Assembly (NCBI RefSeq): GCF_934747485.1 | Contig: NZ_CAKVGN010000039.1 | Span: 1-29,424 of the forward strand | Source of the DNA: an uncultured Brachyspira sp. | GTDB taxonomy: Bacteria; Spirochaetota; Brachyspiria; Brachyspirales; Brachyspiraceae | Length of the DNA: 29,424 nucleotides | Direction of reading: 5' to 3' | In this document: piece by piece, positions 6,874 to 14,475 of the stretch | How positions within the stretch are numbered: position 1 is the stretch's first letter | Layout: the number at the start of each line of letters is the position of its first letter | The notes under the pieces: model-generated | Told to the model about the DNA's origin: nothing | Databases searched by the model: none | Seen by the model: the letters and a program-made list of their open reading frames with translations, nothing else | Made by a program: the position numbers and the translations under genes

Positions 6874-8466
6874 ATGAAAAATAAAATAATTAAAAATCTG
6901 CTTTTCAGCATATTATTATTAATGCTTTTTGTAAATTGTTCTGGAAGTTCAGATACGGCAGAAAGTAACAGAAAACTTAATAATGAAGAGTTAATATTTG
7001 TAAACTATAGAGATATAAGGGATTTAAATCCGCATTTATATGCTGGGGAGATGTATGCACAAGAGATGCTTTATGAAACATTAGTTAATATCGGAGAGAA
7101 TGGATACGAGCCTTGTCTTGCTGAAAGCTGGAATATTAGTGAAGATGGAAAAGTATATACGTTTAATATTAGAAAAAATGTTTATTTTTCTGATGGTGAG
7201 ATATGTGATGCTAATGCTATAAAGGCTAATTTTGATGCTATTATAGAAAATAAAGAAAGACATACATGGCTTGAAATGATGCATATATTAGATAAAGTTG
7301 AGGCTATTGATGATTATACTTTAAAAATAACTTTAACTTCTCCATATTATCCTATGCTTACAGAATTAGGAGTTACAAGACCATTTGCTATGATATCTCC
7401 AAAGGCTATGAAAAATGGTTCTACAAAGAATGGAGTTAATGAATATATAGGCACAGGTCCTTATGTATTAAAAGAATATGAAACTGATAAATATGCTATT
7501 TTTGAAGCTAATACTAATTATTGGGGAGAAGAGCCTAAAATTAAAAGAATAAGGGTAAAAGTTATACCTGATAATCAAACTAGACTGCTTGCTTTAGAAA
7601 AGGGAGAGATAGATTTAATATTTGGTAAAAACATGATAGACTCTGATGCTATCAATAAATATAAAAATGATTCTAAATTCATATCATCTCTATCAGCACC
7701 TACTTCAACAAGACAAATAGTATTAAATACAACTCATTCTATATTATCTAATAGTAATGTTAGAAAAGCATTGCAGCATGCTACCGATAAAAAAGCTATA
7801 TCAGATGGAATATTTTATGGTTTAGAGCCTCCTGCTGATACACTTTTCTCAAGAACTGTAGCATATTGCGATATAGAACTTACTCCTTATGAGTATAATA
7901 TGGATAAGGCAAATCAATTATTAGAAGAAGCTGGCTGGGTTGTTGGTAATGATGGAATAAGAGAGAAAGATGGCCAAAGATTAAGTTTAAATCTTTTATA
8001 TAATAGTGATAGTGTAACAGAAAAAACAATATCAGAATATTTACAGTCTGAGTATGCTAAAATAGGAGTTGAAGTTAATATTGCAGGAGAAGAAGAGCAA
8101 TCTTATAGGGATAATATGAAGGCTGGTAATTTTGATATGGTGTTTAATATTTGCTGGGGCTCTCCTTATGACCCGCAATCATCATTGGCAGCTATGCGTC
8201 AGAGAGTATATGGTGATTATGCGGCTCAGCAGGGTTTGCATGATAAAAAAGAAATTGATGAAGCTATAACAAAAATTCTTTTAAGCGTAGATGAAAATGA
8301 AAGAAAAGAGCTTTATAATTTTGTTCTCACTAGACTTCATGAAGATGCTGTTTATATACCGCTTACTTATGAATGTAACAAGGCTGTTTATACATCTGAT
8401 TTAAAAAATGTTAAGTTTGCTCAAACTCAATATGAAGTTCCTTTTTGGCTAATGTATTTTAATTAA
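6874..8466 (+). CDS. nikA: Nickel-type ABC transporter substrate-binding lipoprotein NikA
   Basis: Binds the metal (in E. coli, nickel bound to small chelators) outside the inner membrane and delivers it to NikBC. The 530-residue product has a lipoprotein signal ending LMLFVNC with Cys22. It then aligns with E. coli NikA almost from end to end (DLNPHLYAGEMYAQEMLYETLV, RHTWLE, ELGVTRPFAMISP, YIGTGPYVL, PADTLFS, IGEE-like AGEEEQSY, WGSPYDP, GDYAAQQGL, LTRLHEDAVYIPLTY). Pocket residues equivalent to E. coli Arg97, Trp100, Arg137, Trp398 and Tyr402 are kept (Arg129, Trp132, Arg169, Trp428, Tyr432). The nickel ligand His416 is replaced by Tyr446. GGAGA precedes the ATG. First gene of the nikABCDE unit. 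The identity as a NikA-branch protein is firm; nickel itself as ligand is less so. Confidence 0.92.
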   Translation: MKNKIIKNLLFSILLLMLFVNCSGSSDTAESNRKLNNEELIFVNYRDIRDLNPHLYAGEMYAQEMLYETLVNIGENGYEPCLAESWNISEDGKVYTFNIRKNVYFSDGEICDANAIKANFDAIIENKERHTWLEMMHILDKVEAIDDYTLKITLTSPYYPMLTELGVTRPFAMISPKAMKNGSTKNGVNEYIGTGPYVLKEYETDKYAIFEANTNYWGEEPKIKRIRVKVIPDNQTRLLALEKGEIDLIFGKNMIDSDAINKYKNDSKFISSLSAPTSTRQIVLNTTHSILSNSNVRKALQHATDKKAISDGIFYGLEPPADTLFSRTVAYCDIELTPYEYNMDKANQLLEEAGWVVGNDGIREKDGQRLSLNLLYNSDSVTEKTISEYLQSEYAKIGVEVNIAGEEEQSYRDNMKAGNFDMVFNICWGSPYDPQSSLAAMRQRVYGDYAAQQGLHDKKEIDEAITKILLSVDENERKELYNFVLTRLHEDAVYIPLTYECNKAVYTSDLKNVKFAQTQYEVPFWLMYFN

Positions 8467-8477
8467 TAGATTTCATC

Positions 8478-8506
8478 GCTGCAAATTATAATTAATAGTT
8501 TGCAGC
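8478..8506 (+). other. Stem-loop between nikA and nikB
   Basis: GCTGCAAA and TTTGCAGC form a perfect 8-base stem around a 13-base loop, 11 bases after the nikA stop. No T-run follows, so it is not a full terminator. Such hairpins after binding-protein genes often protect the upstream mRNA, giving more binding protein than permease. Confidence 0.65.
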
Positions 8507-8547
8507 ATACAGTTTATTAATTATTATAAAAAAAAGAGGTTTTCATT

Positions 8548-9489
8548 ATGAAAGCATATATTATAAAAAGGGTATTAGTTACAATACCGCTCTTATTTGG
8601 AATTACTTTGCTAAGTTTTTTCTTTATCAATCTAATACCATCAGACCCAGCCGAAGTTGTTTTAAGAGTTCAGCAAATTCCCATTATATCTGATGAAGCA
8701 ATAGAGCAAATGCGTGAAGAATTGGGCTTAAATGATCCTTTTTTTGTTAGATATTTTAGATGGATATTAGATTTTTTAAGATTAGATTTGGGTGTAAGCT
8801 ATACTAATCCTTCAAGAACAGTGGTAGGGGAAATAGCAAGATCATTACCCGCAACATTACAATTAGCATTTCTTTCTCTGATATTTGTAGTAGTTTTGAG
8901 TTTGCCTATTGGTTTTTTTAGTGCCGTCTATAAAGACAGCATTTTTGATAGAGTTATTAGATTTATAGTATTTGCAACAACTGCTATGCCTGCTTATTGG
9001 GTTGGGCTTTTATTAATATGGCTTGTTAGTATAAAACTAGATTTGCTCCCTACAAGCGGAAGCGGAACTTGGAGCCATTCCATACTCCCAGCAATAACAA
9101 TATCAATAACATACATATCCACATATATAAGGCTTATAAGAAATAATATGCTTGAAAATATGAAAGAAGATTATGTGTTATATGCAAATGCCAGAGGATT
9201 AAATCAAAGAATTATATTAGTAAAACATATATTAAAAAACTCCCTTCAATCATGCATTACAGCAATAGGGATGAGTATACCTCAATTAATATCGGGTACT
9301 ATAGTTGTTGAAAATGTATTTGCTTGGCCCGGTGTTGGAAGATTATGCATAGCTTCTATATTTAATAGAGATTATCCTGTTATACAAGCTTATATATTAA
9401 TGACGGGTATTTTATTTGTATTTTTCAATTTGATTTTTGATATTATACAAAGAGTAGCTGATCCTAGACTTAGAATAGGAGAGCAATAA
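8548..9489 (+). CDS. nikB: Nickel-type ABC transporter permease NikB
   Basis: First membrane subunit of the importer. The 313-residue product matches the E. coli NikB length (314) and the DppB/NikB family: N-terminal helix MKAYIIKRVLVTIPLLFGIT, the SDPAEVVLR segment, then core helices (near 100-122, 136-160, 170-195, 232-255, 275-300). The ATPase-coupling loop EDYVLYANARGLNQRIILVKHIL (about 208-230) and the ENVFAWPGVGRL signature (about 254-265) are present. AAAGAGG lies before the ATG. It is separated from nikA by a hairpin-bearing gap of 81 bases and ends one base before nikC, so it is translated in close coupling with nikC. Confidence 0.93.
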   Translation: MKAYIIKRVLVTIPLLFGITLLSFFFINLIPSDPAEVVLRVQQIPIISDEAIEQMREELGLNDPFFVRYFRWILDFLRLDLGVSYTNPSRTVVGEIARSLPATLQLAFLSLIFVVVLSLPIGFFSAVYKDSIFDRVIRFIVFATTAMPAYWVGLLLIWLVSIKLDLLPTSGSGTWSHSILPAITISITYISTYIRLIRNNMLENMKEDYVLYANARGLNQRIILVKHILKNSLQSCITAIGMSIPQLISGTIVVENVFAWPGVGRLCIASIFNRDYPVIQAYILMTGILFVFFNLIFDIIQRVADPRLRIGEQ

Positions 9490-9490
9490 A

Positions 9491-10315
9491 ATGTTAAAAA
9501 GATTTTTAGAAAATAAGATGGCATTAGGCTGTACGGTATTTATATTAATTATTGCATTAATAGGAATATTCGCTCCGTTAATTGCTCCAAATGATCCTTA
9601 TGTAAATAATATATTAAATAAGTTTGCAGGTATATCAAAAGAATATCCATTAGGAACAGATCAGCTTGGCAGGTGTATATTATCAAGGATGATATATGGA
9701 ATAAGATATACTTTATTTTTATCTTTACTTACTATGCTTGGAACTATAGCACTTGGTACTTTAATGGGAATACTTGCTGGATATTTTAAAGGTGCTATTG
9801 ATGAGATAATAATGAGAATAGTAGATGTTATGCTTTCTTTTCCAAGTCAGATAATGATACTTGCAGTTGTTGCTTTATTAGGGGTTGATATTGCAAATGT
9901 TATTATAGCGAATGTATTTATAAAATGGGCATGGTATTCAAGAATGATAAGAACGAATGTGCTTAAATATAGAGAAAAGAACTTTGTTTTATTTTCAAAA
10001 ACCATAGGCTCTTCTTCAAGATTTATATTATTTAATCATATGATTCCTTCAATATCATCAGAAATGATAGTGCTTGCAACTTTAGATACAGGGTGGGCTA
10101 TATTAAATATTTCAACATTATCTTTTTTGGGGTTAGGTGTGCAGGCTCCTATACCTGAATGGGGTGCTATGCTTAATGAAGCAAAAAATGTAATGACTAC
10201 AAATCCTAAGCAGATGATAGTTCCAGGAGTTGCGATAGTATTTTTGGTAGCTTCATTCAATCTTCTTGGAGATGCTTTAAGAGATGTTCTTGACCCTAAA
10301 GAAAGCAGAGCATAA
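9491..10315 (+). CDS. nikC: Nickel-type ABC transporter permease NikC
   Basis: Second membrane subunit, DppC/NikC family, 274 residues against 277 in E. coli. It shows an N-terminal helix (about 9-30), then the APNDPYVNNILNKFAG and EYPLGTDQLGRCILSRMIYG segment typical of the family (about 30-75). Further helices follow, then the coupling loop REKNFVLFSKTIGSSSRFILFNHMIP (about 155-181) and LSFLGLGVQAPIPEWGAML (about 212-230). Only one base separates it from nikB; its AGGAG Shine-Dalgarno sequence lies inside the end of nikB. Confidence 0.93.
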   Translation: MLKRFLENKMALGCTVFILIIALIGIFAPLIAPNDPYVNNILNKFAGISKEYPLGTDQLGRCILSRMIYGIRYTLFLSLLTMLGTIALGTLMGILAGYFKGAIDEIIMRIVDVMLSFPSQIMILAVVALLGVDIANVIIANVFIKWAWYSRMIRTNVLKYREKNFVLFSKTIGSSSRFILFNHMIPSISSEMIVLATLDTGWAILNISTLSFLGLGVQAPIPEWGAMLNEAKNVMTTNPKQMIVPGVAIVFLVASFNLLGDALRDVLDPKESRA

Positions 10316-10342
10316 TTTTATTATTTATTAATAGGATTGAAT

Positions 10343-11167
10343 ATGAATAAAAATATTTTAGAAGTTAAAAATCTTAATGTTTATTTTAGAGAAAAAAATA
10401 ATAATATAAAAATAATAGATGATGTTTCTTTTTCTATTAAAGAAGGAGAATGTTTAGGAATATTAGGAGAAAGCGGAAGCGGCAAGAGTATGACTATAAA
10501 ATCAATACTTCGTTTGCTTGATAATAATTTTCGTGTAGAAGGTGAGGCTCTTTTTAATAATATTGATTTAATAAAAGAAAGTTCTGGAAACATAAGAAAA
10601 TTAAGGGGAAATAAAATATGTATGATACTTCAAAATCCTATGACATGTTTTGACCCTTTGTATAGAATATATAATCAAATGCAAGAGACTTTTTTAGAGC
10701 ATACAGATTTAAATAAAAAACAAATATACCAAAAATGTATAGACACTCTAAATATAATGAAAATAAGAAACCCCGAAGATACAATAAAAAAATATCCTCA
10801 TCAACTTAGCGGAGGTATGCTTCAAAGAATAATGATAGGATTAGCATTGTCATTAAACCCGCAACTTTTAATAGCTGATGAACCTACTACTGCAATAGAT
10901 TCTATTAGTCAAAATACTATTATGAATGAATTTTTGAGAATAAAAAAAGAAAATAAAGTTTCTATGCTTTTTATATCTCATGACTTAGGAATATTATCCA
11001 AAATATCAAATAAAATGATAGTAATGAAAAAGGGAAGAATATTAGAAAATGCTTTTGTAAAAGACATTATATTTAACAGCAAAGATGAATATACAACTTC
11101 TTTAGTATTAAAAAGAATGTCTGTTATGAAAAAGTTTAATGAAATAGTTTATGGAGATGCAATATAA
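10343..11167 (+). CDS. nikD: Nickel-type ABC transporter ATPase NikD
   Basis: First ATPase of the importer. The product is 274 residues from ATG 10343, chosen over TTG 10337 because AGGA sits 6 bases before it. Walker A is GESGSGKSM (42-50), the Q-loop region is CMILQNPMTCFDP, the signature is LSGGMLQR, Walker B is LLIADEPT and the switch is FISHDL. The LSGGMLQR form with TTAIDSISQ after Walker B is what E. coli NikD shows. The C-terminal part that binds the permease is slightly diverged. It overlaps nikE by one base (TAATG), consistent with coupled translation. Confidence 0.92.
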   Translation: MNKNILEVKNLNVYFREKNNNIKIIDDVSFSIKEGECLGILGESGSGKSMTIKSILRLLDNNFRVEGEALFNNIDLIKESSGNIRKLRGNKICMILQNPMTCFDPLYRIYNQMQETFLEHTDLNKKQIYQKCIDTLNIMKIRNPEDTIKKYPHQLSGGMLQRIMIGLALSLNPQLLIADEPTTAIDSISQNTIMNEFLRIKKENKVSMLFISHDLGILSKISNKMIVMKKGRILENAFVKDIIFNSKDEYTTSLVLKRMSVMKKFNEIVYGDAI

Positions 11168-12036
11168 TGACAAAAGATGAAATAATATTAGAAGCAAAAA
11201 ATATTAAAGTAAGTTTTAGAAAAGAAAATCAGAAAAAAGTTTTTGGTAAAGAAAGACAGACTGTATTAAATAATGTTTCTTTTTATTTAAAAAAGGGCGA
11301 ATGTCTTGGTATTATAGGAGAGAGCGGAAGCGGTAAAAGTACATTAGGAAAAGTTATATTAGGACTTCAAAGACCTGAGAATGGCATAGTTATTATAGAT
11401 AATATAAACCTTTATAAATATAAAAACAAAATGAATAAAAAATTAAGATATGATATAAGTGTTGTGTTTCAAGATTATGTATCTTCTGTTAATCCTAGAT
11501 TTACGGTTATGAGAACTTTAGATGAAGCTATTAATGTTCATACTATCAATACAGGAGAGCATCTTGATAAAATAAATAGAAGAAACATGGCTATAGAGCT
11601 TTTAAATAATGTAGGGTTAGATGAAAGTTTTTTGAAGAGATATCCTCATGAATTAAGCGGAGGGCAATTGCAAAGAATTTGTATAGCTAGAGCGGTTGCA
11701 GTTCACCCAAAAATAATTTTATTAGATGAAGCAGTAAGTTCATTAGATGTTTCTACACAAACTCAGCTTATGGATTATTTAATAAAGCTAAGAAATATAT
11801 ATGGATTTTCTTATATATTTATTACTCATGATTTATCTACTATAACATATTTATGTGATAGAGTGTTGTTTTTTAATAGTGGGAATATTGTAGAAGAAAT
11901 AGATGATATAAGAAATCTTAATAATGTAAAAACAGAATATGCCTTAGAGCTTCTTAATTCTGTAAAAACATTTGATATAGTAAATATAGCAAAAGAACTA
12001 AAAGAAGAAAAATATATTATTGAAAATGCAATATAA
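11167..12036 (+). CDS. nikE: Nickel-type ABC transporter ATPase NikE
   Basis: Second ATPase of the importer, 289 residues. Walker A is GESGSGKST (about 50-58), the signature is LSGGQLQR, Walker B is IILLDEAVSSLD and the switch is FITHDLS. The DEAVS variant, where most relatives read DEPVS or DEPTS, also marks E. coli NikE and supports the assignment. The start overlaps the nikD stop by one base. The stop is followed by a 40-base gap containing the 8-base tandem repeat that ends at the next start codon. Confidence 0.92.
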   Translation: MTKDEIILEAKNIKVSFRKENQKKVFGKERQTVLNNVSFYLKKGECLGIIGESGSGKSTLGKVILGLQRPENGIVIIDNINLYKYKNKMNKKLRYDISVVFQDYVSSVNPRFTVMRTLDEAINVHTINTGEHLDKINRRNMAIELLNNVGLDESFLKRYPHELSGGQLQRICIARAVAVHPKIILLDEAVSSLDVSTQTQLMDYLIKLRNIYGFSYIFITHDLSTITYLCDRVLFFNSGNIVEEIDDIRNLNNVKTEYALELLNSVKTFDIVNIAKELKEEKYIIENAI

Positions 12037-12044
12037 TTTTTGCA

Positions 12045-12076
12045 ATTATAAAATTATAAAATTATAAAATTATAAA
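12045..12076. repeat. 8-base tandem repeat (ATTATAAA x4) abutting the MATE start codon
   Basis: Four exact copies of ATTATAAA fill 12045-12076, and the next base is the A of the MATE start codon. The repeat occupies the place where a Shine-Dalgarno sequence would be, and none is visible. Copy-number change by slippage would alter the leader length. Confidence 0.9.
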
Positions 12077-13411
12077 ATGAATAATAATACAAAACAATTA
12101 ATTAAAGATTCAGATTATATAAAAATATTAATACCTTTTGTGATATCCACAATGACACAACCTCTTTTAGGAGCAGTAGATACAGCTGTTGCTGGAAGAT
12201 TAGGCAATCCCATATATATAGCTGGTGTATCGGTTGGAAGTGTTGTTTTTAATACTATATATTGGGTGTTTGGTTTTCTTAGAGTAAATACTACTTCATT
12301 TAGTGCCATTGCATTAGGTACAGGAAAAAAAGAAGATAGAGCTTTTGCTTTTTTTCAGCCTTTATATATTGCATTATCAATATCATTTATAATACTAATA
12401 TTTCAAAGAGTTATTAGTTTTTATGCTAAGAATACTTTTGATTTAGAAATAGAGGCATTAGAAGCTTTTAATATATATTATAATGTGCTTATATGGGGGG
12501 CTCCATTTTTATTATCTAATTATGTGATGTTAGGCTGGCTTATGGGGCAGAGAAAAGTTAAGGCTTCTTTAATAATGCAAATAAGCGGAAATTTATTAAA
12601 TATGATATTGGATGTAATATTTGCTTTATCATTATCTATGGGTGTATTAGGCATAGCAATTGCAACTTTAATATCTCAATTAACTTCTTTTTTTATTGGT
12701 GTGTTTTTTATTTTAAGATATGGAAATTTTGGAAAAGTTAATTTAAAAGATTTTACTGATTTATCTAAAATGAAAACTTCTTTAATTTCAAATTTATATC
12801 TTATGCTTAGAACAATATGTTTACTAATTCAAATAAATATTTTTACATCAAAAAGTGCTTCATTGGGAACCATATTAATTTCATCAAACTCTATACTTCT
12901 TCAAATACAATCAATAATATCGTATATGTTTGATGGAATTGCTAATACTTCAAGTGTTTATAGCGGCAGAGCTTTTGGATTAAAAAACTCAACTTTATTA
13001 AAATCTACAATAATAAAAAATATTAAATATGGATTTATATTTGTAATATTATTAACAACTTTATATTTAATTTTTAATAAAACATTTATTAATTTATTTA
13101 CAGATAATGTTGAAGTTCTAAATTATAGTTATAAATATTATTTTTGGGTAGCATTATATCCTACTATTTCTGCTGTGGGGCTTACACTTTATGGAATATT
13201 TACAGGGGCTTCTTTTAATAGGGCAGTGTTTATATCTACTTTTTTGAGTTTAATATTATTTTTAGCTGTGCTTTTTATAAGTTTTGATTATTTAAACAAT
13301 AATGGGCTTTGGATTGCATTACTTTCTTTTTATTTTGGCAGAAGTATTTTTATATTACCTTTTATAAAAAGTTTATTTAAAAAAATTGATAATGGAGTAA
13401 AAAATGAATAA
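12077..13411 (+). CDS. MATE-family efflux transporter (DinF/NorM-like)
   Basis: Inner-membrane exporter that uses an ion gradient to expel small organic molecules. The 444-residue product has the typical length and about 12 hydrophobic segments in two halves. The first half opens with ILIPFVISTMTQPLLGAVDTAVAGRLGNP, which matches the MATE helix-1 pattern (P-x-x-x-x-x-x-x-P-x-x-x-x-x-D-x-x-x-x-G-x-L-G). It starts 40 bases after nikE in the same direction and overlaps the next gene by 8 bases, so it should be in the nik transcript. The leader is the ATTATAAA repeat with no clear ribosome site, so translation may be weak or coupled. The substrate is unknown; context suggests a metal chelator or a by-product of its uptake. 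Confidence 0.9.
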   Translation: MNNNTKQLIKDSDYIKILIPFVISTMTQPLLGAVDTAVAGRLGNPIYIAGVSVGSVVFNTIYWVFGFLRVNTTSFSAIALGTGKKEDRAFAFFQPLYIALSISFIILIFQRVISFYAKNTFDLEIEALEAFNIYYNVLIWGAPFLLSNYVMLGWLMGQRKVKASLIMQISGNLLNMILDVIFALSLSMGVLGIAIATLISQLTSFFIGVFFILRYGNFGKVNLKDFTDLSKMKTSLISNLYLMLRTICLLIQINIFTSKSASLGTILISSNSILLQIQSIISYMFDGIANTSSVYSGRAFGLKNSTLLKSTIIKNIKYGFIFVILLTTLYLIFNKTFINLFTDNVEVLNYSYKYYFWVALYPTISAVGLTLYGIFTGASFNRAVFISTFLSLILFLAVLFISFDYLNNNGLWIALLSFYFGRSIFILPFIKSLFKKIDNGVKNE

Positions 13412-14372
13412 AATAAAAAAAGAAATTAAAAAGTTTATATGTAAGACTACAGGAGAAGAAATAATTTTTCCTGTTGCATATGTAGAAGGCGAAACAAATA
13501 ACAATGATAAAACTTTAGCTATTATAGGCGGGATGCATGGAAGTGAATTTACAGGAATAGAGGCTGCTATAAGATTATTAAATGATTTGGAATCAAATAA
13601 ATTGCAAGTTAAAGGGAAATTAATAATAACTACAATATTTAATATACCTGCTTTTAGAGAGAATAGAGCTTTTATTGTACCTAATGATAATAAAAATCCA
13701 TTAAGACTTTTTCCAGGTGAAGAGAATGGAAGTTATACCGAAGCTATGGATTATTATTTTTGGAATGAAATATTAAAAGATGCTCACTACTCTATAGAAC
13801 TTCATGGAGGGGACATACCTGAATCAATAGCTAATTGTATTTATGTTCCTATAGTTGGTATAGAAGAAACAGATAATATATCAAGAAAGATGGCTGAAGT
13901 ATATAATATAAAATATATAATAGATACTAAAATGAACAAAGATAATAAATATGGGGGAGCTTATAGCAGATTAGCTTTTAGAGGTATTCCTTCTATACTT
14001 ACTGAAGCTGGAGGCAACGGTATATTAGATGAAGAAAATGTTCAAGTTCATTATGATGGAATAAAAAATATTATGATTTATTTAGATATGTTATGCGATG
14101 AAAAAATAAAAGATACAGAAGAGAGAGTTATATTAAATTATACTGCTTCTATAAAGGCTGATTGTTATGGTATGTGGTATCCTATTGTAAAAACAGAGGA
14201 TATTGTTAAAAAAGGAGATAAGGTTGGAGAAATAAAAGATTATTTTGGTAAAAAAATTAAAGACATAGTATCAGATTATGACGGTGTTGTTTGTATTTTA
14301 AAGACAAATCCATCTTTACAAATAGGGGATTCTTTAATAGAGATAAATGGAATAGAGGAAATAAAAAAATAA
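13404..14372 (+). CDS. AstE/AspA-type zinc deacylase (M14-like)
   Basis: A 322-residue zinc hydrolase of the succinylglutamate desuccinylase/aspartoacylase group, which removes an acyl group from an amino-acid amide. Zinc ligands are His45 and Glu48 in GGMHGSEFTG and His134 in IELHGGD. Glu201 in LTEAGG fits the catalytic glutamate. Substrate-carboxylate residues occur in NIPAFRENR and NPLRLFPG. The C-terminal part (about 235-322) is the usual beta domain with GDKVGEIKDYFG. The exact substrate cannot be read from sequence. It overlaps the MATE gene by 8 bases and has a GGAG Shine-Dalgarno sequence, so the two are translationally coupled. It ends the operon before a strong terminator. Confidence 0.87.
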   Translation: MNKIKKEIKKFICKTTGEEIIFPVAYVEGETNNNDKTLAIIGGMHGSEFTGIEAAIRLLNDLESNKLQVKGKLIITTIFNIPAFRENRAFIVPNDNKNPLRLFPGEENGSYTEAMDYYFWNEILKDAHYSIELHGGDIPESIANCIYVPIVGIEETDNISRKMAEVYNIKYIIDTKMNKDNKYGGAYSRLAFRGIPSILTEAGGNGILDEENVQVHYDGIKNIMIYLDMLCDEKIKDTEERVILNYTASIKADCYGMWYPIVKTEDIVKKGDKVGEIKDYFGKKIKDIVSDYDGVVCILKTNPSLQIGDSLIEINGIEEIKK

Positions 14373-14405
14373 GCTTAACTGTTGTAAAAAAATTTAATAT
14401 AAATT

Positions 14406-14436
14406 AGCCTTGCATATATTATATACAAGGCTTTTT
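14406..14436 (+). terminator. Intrinsic terminator of the nik-MATE-deacylase operon
   Basis: AGCCTTGCATAT pairs with ATATACAAGGCT (one mismatch) around a short loop and is followed by TTTTT. It lies 33 bases after the deacylase stop and between convergent genes, so it may also serve treC from the other side. Confidence 0.88.
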
Positions 14437-14475
14437 AATGATAATAAAAATTTATATGAAGTAGAAATCTGCAAA

